Assembly: GCA_002314775.1 (NCBI GenBank)
Contig: DCHE01000038.1
Location: forward strand, 79,638 to 137,640
Length of the DNA: 58,003 nucleotides
Reading direction: 5' to 3'
Origin: Lachnospiraceae bacterium UBA1760
Lineage (GTDB): Bacteria; Bacillota; Clostridia; Lachnospirales; Lachnospiraceae
Shown here: in pieces, positions 1-8,630 of the stretch
Layout of the letters: the number at the start of each line of letters is the position of its first letter
Position numbering within the stretch: the stretch's first letter is position 1
Notes under the pieces: model-generated
The model's database searches: none
Told to the model about the DNA's origin: nothing
Seen by the model: only the letters and a program-made list of their open reading frames with translations
Translations under genes and position numbers: made by a program

Positions 1-287
1 AAACCAGATTCCGAAAGCATTTCATAGTTAGTAATATCCTCGTCCTCTGAATCGCATAACAGTTTAATATTTGTCCCGTCCTTGGAAGTAATATATATAC
101 ACTGAACGTTATCTGTATTTTGGAAATCAAGCTTTGTATTGCACATTCCACTCTTTTCATCGGTTTTATATTCACTGTATGGATTGCCGTCCGAAAGAGT
201 TACTGTAACTTCAGTTTCTGAGGAATCTCCACATCCGACGAAAATGAAGCATAGTGACAAAAGTAGCAGTAATAGTTTCTTCTTCAT
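1..287 (-). CDS. Putative lipoprotein, C-terminus outside window
   Basis: The reverse strand reads from an ATG at 287 to the left edge with no stop, giving 95 codons of a partial gene. A GGAGA ribosome binding site (300-296) lies 8 bases upstream. The product starts MKKKLLLLLLSLCFIFVGC: a basic N-terminus, a hydrophobic stretch and an FVGC lipobox, so it is probably a lipid-anchored extracellular protein with Cys19 as the lipidated residue. The visible mature part is polar (about 75 residues) and shows no domain I recognise. It is transcribed divergently from the glucosaminidase gene. Function unknown. Confidence 0.75.
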   Translation of the reverse strand, partial: MKKKLLLLLLSLCFIFVGCGDSSETEVTVTLSDGNPYSEYKTDEKSGMCNTKLDFQNTDNVQCIYITSKDGTNIKLLCDSEDEDITNYEMLSESG

Positions 288-443
288 ATGTGAAATCTCC
301 TTTTTTAATCTCTTTTTTAGTTTATTCTGTATAATTCCGTAAATAACCATTTTCATTATATAATAAAATTTGGATTGTAACAATAAAATACTTAATAAAC
401 ATAAATATTTCACACAATTTACACCAAAATATGTCGAAAAACT

Positions 444-472
444 TTGTAATAGAACAATATATATGGTATTAT
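444..472 (+). promoter_or_regulatory. Probable sigma-A promoter for the dockerin/cohesin genes
   Basis: TTGTAA (444-449) and TATTAT (467-472) are separated by 17 bases. The -10 box is preceded by TGG, an extended -10 element. It lies about 70 bases before the preferred start at 541. Assigned by eye from consensus. Confidence 0.5.
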
Positions 473-540
473 ATCAGTAATAATGCCCAAAATAGGTGAA
501 TAATTATAAAATATTAGATAAACATATGGAGATTGTGCTG

Positions 541-2427
541 ATGAATAAAAAATCTGATAGATTTGTTATATATATTTGCATCCTGTCACTTGTTCTTGCA
601 ACGGTATTTTTTGCTGCTGGAGATGGCGGAGAAACAGTATATGCTGCAACTGGAAGTGCAGTTGTAAAGGCTGGAACAGGAAACCTAAGAGTGAGAGAGA
701 CGCCCGGCGGTAATGTTATGAAGGATAGCTCGGGCAATACCATCTATCTTACCGGTGGTGACAAGTTAGATGTAACTGATACTACAAACGCAACCTGGTA
801 TAAGGTTCAGTTTACATATAAGAATGAAGAATACACAGGATATGTATCCTCTAGCTATGTAACCTTCTCAGATACAAATGCTTCTACAGAAGCAAGCTCT
901 ACTGGAAGCTCAAATAATAATACCAGCGATGAGGAATTCGAGAAAAAACTAAAGCAACAAAAATTTCCAGAAAGCTACAAGCCATATCTTAGAGCTCTTC
1001 ATGAAAAGCACCCAGACTGGGAATTCGTTGCAGTACAAACAGGTATTGCATGGAGTACAGTTGTGAGTAAGGAGGTTAACAGAACTGGGCAGGTCAAAAA
1101 TCTTGTATACTGTGCCTCTTCAAACCCACACTATGGCTGGAGATCCACAGTAGTTGGATATAACTGGTCAACTGATACCTATAGTACCTTTGATGGTTCG
1201 ACCTGGTATGCGGCCTCAGACGATTTGGTCAAGTATTATCTTGACCCAAGAACCTACCTTAATGAACAAAATATTTTTGCCTTTGAATCCTTGAAATATG
1301 AGGAGGGTGTTCAGAATATTCAGGGTGTAAATGCAATACTTAAGGGCTCATTTATGTATGATAAGGTTCCGACAGGATCAACCAAGACATATGCTGAGAT
1401 TATTATGGCTGCGGCGAAGGCATATGGGGCAAGCCCTTATCATCTTGCAGCCAGAATGAGACTTGAGATGGGTACAAAGGGCTGCGCTCAGGCACTTGGA
1501 ACTCATTCTGTTTATCCGGGAATCTACAACTATTTTAACATTGGAGCTTCTGATTCGGCATCAGGTCATGCGGTTTCAAACGGACTCAAATGGGCTTCAA
1601 CGGGAACTACCTACGGAAGACCATGGACCACTCCTGAGAAGGCTATTATGGGAGGCTCACAGTATCTTGCAGCGATGTATATCAACAAAAAGCAGGATAC
1701 TATTTATACACAGAAATTCAACGTAACAAACACCTCGGCACTATTTTCACACCAGTATATGTCAAATGTTCAGTGCCCTGCACAGGAATCACAGACAAAC
1801 TATAAGGCGTATGCAGCAAATGGAATCCTTGATTCAACAATGGTATTTTCAATTCCTGTTTATACAGGTATGCCGGAAACAGCTATGACTAAACCAAGTG
1901 ATACAGGTAATTCCAATAACTATCTTAAGACCTTAAGTATTACTGGTAAGACACTCACACCTTCATTTTCAGGAGATGTGACTGAGTATTCTCTCATAGT
2001 TGATGGAAGTGTTAACAGTATAAATGTATCAGCTACAGCAGTTACTACAAAGTCAAAGGTTACAGGAACTGGTACAATAACACTTAAGAATGGTTCGAAT
2101 GAGATTGATGTTAAGGTTACCGCAGAAAATGGTTCAGTAAGAACCTATAAGATAACCGTGATAAAGGAAAATAAAAATGAGAATTCAACTGAGGAATATG
2201 AGACTGGAATTACAGGCGGTGTGACTAAATCACTCAAAGGTGATTTAAATGGTGACAGCAAGATAAATGCACTGGACATCGTAGTAATCCAGAGAGTCAT
2301 AGTTGGTCTTGAAACTGTGACAGATGACCTTGTTGCAGTTGGTGATATCAATAAGGATGGCAAGGTAAATGTTCTCGATATAGTAGCAATCCAAAGACAT
2401 ATAGTTGGATTAGAAAGCATAAATTAG
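541..2427 (+). CDS. Secreted glucosaminidase with SH3, cadherin-like and dockerin domains
   Basis: Predicted 628-residue secreted cell-wall hydrolase. The start at 541 is preferred over the in-frame GTG at 496 because GGAG lies 9 bases before it and a signal peptide follows directly. Order: signal peptide (about 1-36), bacterial SH3 domain (about 40-113), a GH73-like N-acetylglucosaminidase region (about 260-440) with the motif MRLEMG, whose Glu near residue 309 is the likely catalytic acid, then the GH73-typical YNYFNIGA. Next come a cadherin-like beta-sandwich (about 460-540) and a C-terminal type I dockerin (about 566-625). The dockerin has two calcium loops starting DLNGDSKIN and DINKDGKVN, each followed by an IVxIQRxIVGLE helix. 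The family cleaves peptidoglycan or similar glycans. A dockerin on it implies docking to a cohesin, and the next gene, 11 bases away, encodes one. Confidence 0.85.
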   Translation: MNKKSDRFVIYICILSLVLATVFFAAGDGGETVYAATGSAVVKAGTGNLRVRETPGGNVMKDSSGNTIYLTGGDKLDVTDTTNATWYKVQFTYKNEEYTGYVSSSYVTFSDTNASTEASSTGSSNNNTSDEEFEKKLKQQKFPESYKPYLRALHEKHPDWEFVAVQTGIAWSTVVSKEVNRTGQVKNLVYCASSNPHYGWRSTVVGYNWSTDTYSTFDGSTWYAASDDLVKYYLDPRTYLNEQNIFAFESLKYEEGVQNIQGVNAILKGSFMYDKVPTGSTKTYAEIIMAAAKAYGASPYHLAARMRLEMGTKGCAQALGTHSVYPGIYNYFNIGASDSASGHAVSNGLKWASTGTTYGRPWTTPEKAIMGGSQYLAAMYINKKQDTIYTQKFNVTNTSALFSHQYMSNVQCPAQESQTNYKAYAANGILDSTMVFSIPVYTGMPETAMTKPSDTGNSNNYLKTLSITGKTLTPSFSGDVTEYSLIVDGSVNSINVSATAVTTKSKVTGTGTITLKNGSNEIDVKVTAENGSVRTYKITVIKENKNENSTEEYETGITGGVTKSLKGDLNGDSKINALDIVVIQRVIVGLETVTDDLVAVGDINKDGKVNVLDIVAIQRHIVGLESIN

Positions 2428-2438
2428 GAGGAACCATT

Positions 2439-4889
2439 ATGACGAAGGCAATGAAAAAACTAGCAGCATTGGTTATGGTAATTATTCTATGCTTGACATT
2501 AAATTTTGTAAATACGAGTGCTGCATCAGCAACAGTAAAGATAAGTCTTTCATCAAGCAGTGTTAGCATTGGTAACCAGTTCACGGCTACCGTTAAAATA
2601 TCAGGTTCGTCAATTTCGGCCTACTCTCTATCTATAACATATGATTCTTCCGTGATTTCATATGTATCAGGCTCTGGAGCTACCGTAAATGGAGGCAATG
2701 GCACAATCAAAATCTCAGGCTCTGCGGCAGGCTCAGTCACACTTAAGTTTAAAGCAGTTGCAAATGGCAGCGCCAAGATAAAATCCGGAAGTGGTGAGTT
2801 TTACGATATCGATTACAAGGAACTAGATGCATCCTACGGAAGTGCCACAGTGACAGTTGCAACTACAGAGAAGAAAACAGAAGCAACAACAGAGAAGAAA
2901 ACAGAAGCAACAACAGAAAAGACAACAGAAAAGAAAACAGAAGCAACAACAGAAAAGAAAACAGAGAATAAAACAGAAAAAACAACAGAGAATAAAGAAG
3001 AAAAAACAACAGAGTCAGCCCCGGAAAATGAGACTGAGGAGGTAACTACAGAAGATACCAGGTCAAATAATTATTACCTTAAGGACCTGAAGATTTCTCC
3101 AGGTACACTTGAGCCGGAATTTGTAAAGAAAACTAAGAATTACACTGTTCAGCTCGACAAGGATGTGACAAGTATTGTTGTAAGTGCTGAAGTAGAGGAC
3201 GAAAAGTCAAAAGTAAGTGTTAGTGGTGCAAATAGCCTAAAGCCTGGCGAAAACCTTGTAAAGGTAAGTGTTACTGCTGAAAATGGAGCAGTAAGAGTAT
3301 ACAAAATAACTGTAAACTGTGGACCAGTGCTTGGCGATGCTAAGGTTACCGTTGATGGAAAAACCTACGATGTAGTCGAGAGTGGAAATCTTGAGAATAT
3401 TCCTGAAGGCTTTTCAGAGATAATCACAAAGTATCAGGAATGGGAAATACTGGCCTTTGAGTCAAATAACAAGCTGATTAAGATTGTGGCTCTCTCAGAT
3501 GAGGAGGGCAATATATCATGGTTTTTGTATGATGAATCAAGTGAAAGCTTTACCAGATATAATGAGTTTTCATCGGAGTTTAACAGATATTTAATTCTGA
3601 GCATTCCAGAGGGATTAGATGTGCCAGCTGGATTTGAGAAGACAAGCATTCAGATTTCGGGACTCATTTACGATGGAGCAGAGAGTGTAAATAATGAGGG
3701 AATAAGTCTTGTTTACGCCATGAATATTAATAGTGGAGATAAGGGCTTTTATTTCTACGATTCGAAGGAATCAGCATTTTTAAGATATGTTACTCCGTAT
3801 GTTGATAGGGAAAAGGAGGAGGTTACAACCCAAAGTAATGCAACACCTCTTATTCCTGCAACTACAGAAGCACCTAAGCAAGAAGAAAAGAAGGAAGTGG
3901 TTTCAAATAAAGCACTGAAGATTCTTCTTATCATTATGGTGTTTATGTTCCTTATATCTATTCTTGTGCTTATACTTATGGGAGTTAAGATTAGCAATAT
4001 CAAGAATTATGATGAGCAGGATGATGATTATGATGATTATGATAACAAGTCCTTTGAAGATGATTTCCAGAGTAAATCAAAGGATGATTATTATGAATCA
4101 GCAGAGGATGGTTATCAGGAAGATGCAAATGATGCCAATGATGCAAATTTTGATTATTATCAGGAAGATGCAAATGATGACTATTATCAGGAAGCTGACG
4201 TAAGTATGGAAGAAAACTCAGAGGCAGAGGAAAAGGCTTCTGTGTTCGAAAGTGCAGAGGAGTATAATGGCTTTGTACTTACAAATGAAGGGGATTACGT
4301 AGAAAATCAGAATAGTTTTGAGGAGGAGAAGGCCGCTTCTTTTATCGCAAAGGGTATTGATTCGGCTTTTGATATTACAGAGGATCATATTCCTGAGAAT
4401 AATATTCCAGAGAAAGACTATTTCAAAGACTATTACAATGAAGCTGAAGATATAGTAATTGAAGGAGATTCAGCATTTGCCACAGTTTTGGATTACGATG
4501 AAACAGCAACAAGCAATACTGTTGAGGTTGCGGCTGCAGTGGCTGAGAATGAGAAACAAGAAAAAGAAGCAGTGGCTATTCCAGAAGAGGGTTCAGAACC
4601 AGGAACTGACACAGTAGAGGGGTCAGAACCAGAAGCCAATACAGTATTAGCTTCTGAACCGGTTGTTGATTTTGCTACAGTGGATGAGGCTGAACAAGTG
4701 GACATGGCTGAGCTAAAGCATGAAGAAGAAGCTGAACCTAAAGAAACTGAACCTAAAGAAACTGAATCTGAAGAAGCTGAACCTGAAGAGGCTAAGTCAG
4801 TAACAAATCAGGCAGTACGTAAGGATGTCAGGGTCGAAACAAAAAGGAATAGAATAGAATTCCCTGATGAGGATGATGACTGGGAATAA
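2439..4889 (+). CDS. Membrane-anchored cohesin protein with long acidic cytoplasmic tail
   Basis: 816 residues; AGGAGG lies just before the ATG. Order: signal peptide (1-31); a cohesin-like beta-sandwich (about 32-140, with blocks such as ISAYSLSITYD and GSVTLKFKA); a Thr/Glu/Lys linker of EKKTEATT repeats (about 142-205); a cadherin-like beta-sandwich (about 208-295) resembling the one in the upstream gene; an unrecognised extracellular region (about 296-470); one transmembrane helix (about 491-515); and a 300-residue tail extremely rich in Asp and Glu, with EPKET repeats near the end. By the positive-inside pattern the tail should be cytoplasmic. The protein probably displays a cohesin that holds the dockerin-bearing glucosaminidase at the surface. 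The tail is unlike usual cohesin anchors and its role is unknown. Confidence 0.75.
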   Translation: MTKAMKKLAALVMVIILCLTLNFVNTSAASATVKISLSSSSVSIGNQFTATVKISGSSISAYSLSITYDSSVISYVSGSGATVNGGNGTIKISGSAAGSVTLKFKAVANGSAKIKSGSGEFYDIDYKELDASYGSATVTVATTEKKTEATTEKKTEATTEKTTEKKTEATTEKKTENKTEKTTENKEEKTTESAPENETEEVTTEDTRSNNYYLKDLKISPGTLEPEFVKKTKNYTVQLDKDVTSIVVSAEVEDEKSKVSVSGANSLKPGENLVKVSVTAENGAVRVYKITVNCGPVLGDAKVTVDGKTYDVVESGNLENIPEGFSEIITKYQEWEILAFESNNKLIKIVALSDEEGNISWFLYDESSESFTRYNEFSSEFNRYLILSIPEGLDVPAGFEKTSIQISGLIYDGAESVNNEGISLVYAMNINSGDKGFYFYDSKESAFLRYVTPYVDREKEEVTTQSNATPLIPATTEAPKQEEKKEVVSNKALKILLIIMVFMFLISILVLILMGVKISNIKNYDEQDDDYDDYDNKSFEDDFQSKSKDDYYESAEDGYQEDANDANDANFDYYQEDANDDYYQEADVSMEENSEAEEKASVFESAEEYNGFVLTNEGDYVENQNSFEEEKAASFIAKGIDSAFDITEDHIPENNIPEKDYFKDYYNEAEDIVIEGDSAFATVLDYDETATSNTVEVAAAVAENEKQEKEAVAIPEEGSEPGTDTVEGSEPEANTVLASEPVVDFATVDEAEQVDMAELKHEEEAEPKETEPKETESEEAEPEEAKSVTNQAVRKDVRVETKRNRIEFPDEDDDWE
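2860..3013 (+). repeat. In-frame tandem repeats encoding the EKKTEATT linker
   Basis: Imperfect tandem copies of a 24-base unit, roughly gagaagaaaacagaagcaac plus aaca. They encode EKKTEATT and shortened variants and form the flexible linker after the cohesin domain. Confidence 0.85.
4734..4793 (+). repeat. Four in-frame 15-base repeats encoding EPKET-type units
   Basis: Two exact copies of gaacctaaagaaact (4734-4748, 4749-4763) are followed by two diverged copies (4764-4778, 4779-4793). They encode EPKET, EPKET, ESEEA and EPEEA near the end of the acidic tail. Confidence 0.85.
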
Positions 4890-4909
4890 TAACGTTTGGT
4901 TTGACGTTA
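4888..4909 (+). other. Small stem-loop just after the cohesin gene
   Basis: ATAACGT (4888-4894) pairs with ACGTTAT (4903-4909) across an 8-base loop, starting at the TAA stop. No T-run follows, so it is not a typical intrinsic terminator. It could protect a 3' end. Confidence 0.35.
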
Positions 4910-4962
4910 TGAGTGAATAGTGATAAACTACGATTTAACATATTTTTCAGGAGGCTATAAAA

Positions 4963-6624
4963 ATGGCAGAAGAAATGCAGACAAAAAACTTTATCGAGCA
5001 GATTATTGACGAGGATCTCGCTGAAGGAAAATACACAAAGATTATTACAAGATTTCCACCAGAGCCAAATGGATATCTTCATATAGGACATGCAAAGTCT
5101 ATACTTTTAAACTATGGACTTGCAACAGAGTACAATGGTCAGTTCAATTTCAGATTTGATGATACTAACCCAACAAAGGAAAGAATGGAGTTTGTTCAGT
5201 CTATTCAGGATGATGTTAAGTGGCTTGGAGCGGATTTTAGAGATGAAGTATTCTTTGCATCAAACTACTTTGACGAGATGTATGAGGCAGCTGTAAAGCT
5301 AATCAAAAAGGGCAAGGCTTATGTCTGCGACCTTTCTGCTGATGAGATAAAGGCTACTAGAGGCTTTGGCTCAGAGCCAGGTACAGATAGCCCATATAGA
5401 GATAGAAGTGTAGAGGAGAATCTTGCACTTTTTGAGGGAATGAAAAACGGTGAGTGTGAGGACGGAGCAAGAGTGCTTCGTGCCAAAATTGATATGGCAA
5501 GCCCTAATATGAACATGAGAGACCCTGTAATCTACAGAGTTGCAAGAATGACTCATCATAATACAGGAGACAAGTGGTGCATTTACCCAATGTACGATTT
5601 TGCTCATCCAATTGAGGATGCAATCGAGGGAGTTACTCATTCAATCTGTACTCTTGAGTTCGAGGACCATAGACCACTTTATGACTGGGTTGTAACAGAG
5701 CTTGAGTATGAACATCCACCAAAGCAGATTGAGTTTGCAAAGCTCTACCTTACAAATGTTATCACAGGAAAGAGATATATAAAGAAGCTTGTTGAGGATG
5801 GAATTGTTGATGGATGGGATGATCCAAGACTTGTTTCTATAGCAGCACTTAGAAGAAGAGGCTTTACACCTTCTGCAATCAAAACCTTTATGGAGCTTGT
5901 TGGCGTTTCAAAGAGTCAGAGTTCTGTTGACTATGCAATGCTTGAGTACTGTATCAGAGAGGATTTAAAGCCAACAGCAAAGCGTATGATGGCTGTTCTT
6001 GATCCAATCAAGGTTATTATCGACAACTATCCAGAGGATAAGGTTGAAGAAGTTGAAGTTGAGAATAATCAGGAGAATCCTGAGCTTGGTTCAAGAAAGG
6101 TTGCATTTTCAAGAGAAATCTATATCGACAGAGAGGATTTCATGATTGAGCCACCTAAGAAATATTTCAGACTCTACCCAGGTAACGAGGTCAGACTTAA
6201 GGGTACATATTACATCACCTGCACAGATTACAAGGTTGATGAGGAGGGTAAGGTTACAGAGATTCACTGTACCTACGACCCACTTACACAGGGCGGAACT
6301 TCACCTGACGGAAGAAAGATTAAGGGTACTATTCACTGGGTTGATGCTCGTACAGCAGTTGACGCAGAGGTTAGACTTTACGAGAATATTGTTGATGAGG
6401 AGAAGGGCAAGTTAAATGACGATGGTACACTTAACCTTAACCCTAATTCACTTCAGATTTTAAAGAATTGTAAGCTTGAGGCAGCCTTCAAGGAGGCAAA
6501 GCCAGGGGAACAGTTCCAGTTTCTTAGACATGGATTTTTCTGCGTAGACTCAAAGGATTCAACAGAAGAAAAGCCTGTTTATAACAGAATTGTATCACTT
6601 AAGAGCTCATACAAGCCAGTATAA
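4963..6624 (+). CDS. glnS: Glutaminyl-tRNA synthetase
   Basis: 553-residue class I aminoacyl-tRNA synthetase that charges tRNA-Gln with glutamine in the cytoplasm. The N-terminal Rossmann domain has the HIGH-type motif PPEPNGYLHIGHAKS near residues 28-42. The second ATP-binding motif is represented by ITGKRYIKKL, followed by the family signature DGWDDPR and LRRRGFTPSAI. The C-terminal beta-barrel anticodon-binding region fills the last 200 residues. Length matches the bacterial GlnRS family. An AGGAGG site precedes the ATG. It appears to be a single-gene unit. Its presence implies direct Gln-tRNA charging, although a GatCAB route elsewhere is not excluded. Confidence 0.95.
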   Translation: MAEEMQTKNFIEQIIDEDLAEGKYTKIITRFPPEPNGYLHIGHAKSILLNYGLATEYNGQFNFRFDDTNPTKERMEFVQSIQDDVKWLGADFRDEVFFASNYFDEMYEAAVKLIKKGKAYVCDLSADEIKATRGFGSEPGTDSPYRDRSVEENLALFEGMKNGECEDGARVLRAKIDMASPNMNMRDPVIYRVARMTHHNTGDKWCIYPMYDFAHPIEDAIEGVTHSICTLEFEDHRPLYDWVVTELEYEHPPKQIEFAKLYLTNVITGKRYIKKLVEDGIVDGWDDPRLVSIAALRRRGFTPSAIKTFMELVGVSKSQSSVDYAMLEYCIREDLKPTAKRMMAVLDPIKVIIDNYPEDKVEEVEVENNQENPELGSRKVAFSREIYIDREDFMIEPPKKYFRLYPGNEVRLKGTYYITCTDYKVDEEGKVTEIHCTYDPLTQGGTSPDGRKIKGTIHWVDARTAVDAEVRLYENIVDEEKGKLNDDGTLNLNPNSLQILKNCKLEAAFKEAKPGEQFQFLRHGFFCVDSKDSTEEKPVYNRIVSLKSSYKPV

Positions 6625-6766
6625 ATATCCACGATGCATAGCATTTAGTGAGAGAATAAAAGATTAATTTAGAATAGTATCAGTATAGTATCAGAATGGT
6701 TTTGCTTAAGCGTTTAGGATCATTTGGATTTTAGTTAAGTTATTTTACTAGAATAAAGGCGGGCTT

Positions 6767-7669
6767 ATGAAGGACAAGAAAGATAAAAAAGTTAAAAAAG
6801 AAAAAATAAAAAAGAATAATTGGCTTAAATCTGAAGAATTCGACAAGCTTCTTAAGGCGCCGGAGGGCATCCTTAAAAGTGTTAAGGAGATGAGCGAAAA
6901 CAGCAAAACCAAGAAGGCTGAGAAAAAGCAGAGAAAGGCTGAGAAGAAGCAGAGAAAGGCTGAGAAGAAGGATTATCAGAAGAATAAAACAAGATGTGTC
7001 TATATTGTTTTATCAAAAACTTCAACCCTTCCTTCAAAGGTTATTAAGCTTTGGACAAGGACTCCTTATGTTCATACTTCGCTTGCTCTTGATATAAACT
7101 TGAATGAGATGTATAGCTTTGCCAGAAAGAAACTTAACAATCCATTTGACTGTGGCTTTATCTATGAGGATATCACAACAGGAGTTTTTGGACGAGATAC
7201 CGGCACAAAATGTCTTGTAAGAAGACTTAGAATAACCGAAAAACAGTGGGATACACTGCAGGTGGAGATACAGAACTTTAAGGCAAACAAGGACAAGTAT
7301 AAGTATAACTATCTTGGAATATTTGGAGTTATGTTTCATAAGGCAGTTGAGAGAGAGTACAATTATTTCTGTTCACAGTTTGTGTACAAGATTCTTCAGT
7401 CCAGTGGTGTTAAGATGTTTTTGAAGAAGCCTGGTCTTTGTGAGCCTGACGATTTCAGAACCTGGAAAAAGCTGGAAACTGTGTACGAGGGACTTCTCAT
7501 AAACTATAGAGATTTTGTTAAGAACAACAACATTAAGGATAATGTAATACCTTCAGAAACTGTTATAAAAGAGTATAACGAAAAGAAGAAAAAGCGCAGA
7601 AGACACTGGCTGATTGGAAGGTGTAAGAATAGGGATAACGTTGTTCAATTTGAGGATATAAAGAAATAA
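6767..7669 (+). CDS. Permuted NlpC/P60 (YiiX-like) cysteine hydrolase
   Basis: 300 residues. The first 75 are a Lys/Glu-rich, probably coiled-coil segment including a 21-base DNA repeat. Residues from about 78 resemble the circularly permuted papain-like YiiX/YebB group: a His in YVHTSLAL (near 102) comes before a Cys in NYFCSQFVYKIL (near 205), the reversed order typical of the permuted fold. There is no signal peptide or membrane helix, so it is predicted cytoplasmic. Related enzymes are amidases or acyl hydrolases; the substrate here is unknown. It is followed after 10 bases by the DUF6062-like gene and is probably cotranscribed with it. A very basic C-terminal stretch (EKKKKRRRH) is notable. 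Confidence 0.6.
   Translation: MKDKKDKKVKKEKIKKNNWLKSEEFDKLLKAPEGILKSVKEMSENSKTKKAEKKQRKAEKKQRKAEKKDYQKNKTRCVYIVLSKTSTLPSKVIKLWTRTPYVHTSLALDINLNEMYSFARKKLNNPFDCGFIYEDITTGVFGRDTGTKCLVRRLRITEKQWDTLQVEIQNFKANKDKYKYNYLGIFGVMFHKAVEREYNYFCSQFVYKILQSSGVKMFLKKPGLCEPDDFRTWKKLETVYEGLLINYRDFVKNNNIKDNVIPSETVIKEYNEKKKKRRRHWLIGRCKNRDNVVQFEDIKK
6917..6970 (+). repeat. In-frame 21-base tandem repeat (KQRKAEK units)
   Basis: Copies of GCTGAGAA(A/G)AAGCAGAGAAAG at 6917-6937 and 6938-6958, plus a 12-base partial copy to 6970, lie inside the Lys-rich N-terminal region of the hydrolase gene. Confidence 0.85.
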
Positions 7670-7679
7670 CGGAGGGATT

Positions 7680-8405
7680 ATGGCTGAACAGTTATATACT
7701 ATACCAGTAAATGATGCATTTACAGCAGATTGTGAGTGTCCTCTTTGCCATCTAAATGATGAGCTTGAGAGAAATGCCATAGATTATACAATGGGACCTA
7801 GCTATATGGAGGATGATAACAGAGCCGAGACAGACAGACTTTGGTTCTGCAGAAATCATGCAAGGATTCTTTATGGTGAGAAGAACAGACTGGGGCTGGC
7901 TCTCATGATGAACACTCATAACAACAAGGTTATCGCAGATCTTAAGAAGCTTTCTGGTCAAAAGCCAACTGCATCAGGGCTGTTAAAGAGAAATAAGCAG
8001 TCTTCACCAGTTGGTGATTATATCTCAAAGCTTGAGGCTAGCTGTTTTATATGTGAGAGAATAGAGAAGACTGTTCCAAGATATGTAGATACAGTTTTCC
8101 ATCTTTGGAAAAAGGACAAAGAGTTCCTTGATAAGTTCAAGGGCTGCAAGGGCTTTTGTACCTACCACTATGGAATGCTCTTTGAGGCTTCGGCTGACAA
8201 GCTTTCGAAGGCTCAGTTAGATGAGTTTTTAGAGGCTTTAAACAAGGTTTATTTTGAAAATATGGAGCGTGTCAATGGCGATGTAAGCTGGTTCATTGAC
8301 AAGTTTGATTACAGATTCAAGGATGAGCCATGGAAGAACTCAAAGGATGCACTGCCAAGAGGTCTGATTAAGGCAAATCATCTTTTGATTAGTGAAAAGA
8401 AGTAA
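7680..8405 (+). CDS. DUF6062-like Cys/His-rich protein
   Basis: 241 residues with no signal peptide. I recognise it as DUF6062-like, a clostridial family of unknown function. Two similar blocks each hold a CxxC pair followed by an FCxxH motif: CPLC (near 21-24) with WFCRNHARIL (near 59), and CFICERI (near 122) with GFCTYHYGML (near 160). The spacing suggests an ancient internal duplication forming two zinc sites (inference). It starts 10 bases after the permuted hydrolase gene with a GGAGG site, so the two are probably cotranscribed. A strong intrinsic terminator follows. No enzymatic role can be assigned. Confidence 0.65.
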   Translation: MAEQLYTIPVNDAFTADCECPLCHLNDELERNAIDYTMGPSYMEDDNRAETDRLWFCRNHARILYGEKNRLGLALMMNTHNNKVIADLKKLSGQKPTASGLLKRNKQSSPVGDYISKLEASCFICERIEKTVPRYVDTVFHLWKKDKEFLDKFKGCKGFCTYHYGMLFEASADKLSKAQLDEFLEALNKVYFENMERVNGDVSWFIDKFDYRFKDEPWKNSKDALPRGLIKANHLLISEKK

Positions 8406-8418
8406 TATTCGAAAAAAC

Positions 8419-8462
8419 ACTGCGGGTATAAATGATAGACATTTGTACCTGCAGTTTTTTTT
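8419..8462 (+). terminator. Intrinsic terminator after the DUF6062-like gene
   Basis: Arms 8419-8434 and 8440-8455 pair over 16 positions (two G-U pairs) around a 5-base loop, followed by a run of eight T. Confidence 0.9.
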
Positions 8463-8484
8463 GTGTAAATAATCAATTAATAAA

Positions 8485-8513
8485 TAGACAAACATATGTT
8501 CAGATGGTATAAT
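8485..8513 (+). promoter_or_regulatory. Sigma-A promoter for pcrA
   Basis: TAGACA (8485-8490), a 17-base spacer and a perfect TATAAT (8508-8513). The implied leader before the helicase start at 8631 is about 110 bases. Confidence 0.7.
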
Positions 8514-8630
8514 TTTTATAGACAGTTGTAATCATAGATAGTATAAGTTTGTGGTCACGAAGGAGTGAGAATATTTCTTTTTGAGAACTAAGTAGCTTTA
8601 AGCTGTGACCTGGTATTAATTGGAGATAAT

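Noticed and set aside
2857..3045. A Lys/Gln-rich protein in an alternate frame
   Set aside because: It is a shadow of the EKKTEATT repeat in the cohesin gene and has no ribosome binding site.
541..4889. A classical cellulosome locus
   Set aside because: Only one dockerin and one cohesin were seen, and the enzyme is a wall hydrolase. No cellulases, scaffoldin repeats or carbohydrate-binding modules are present.
4888..4909. Intrinsic terminator after the cohesin gene
   Set aside because: The stem-loop has no T-run after it.
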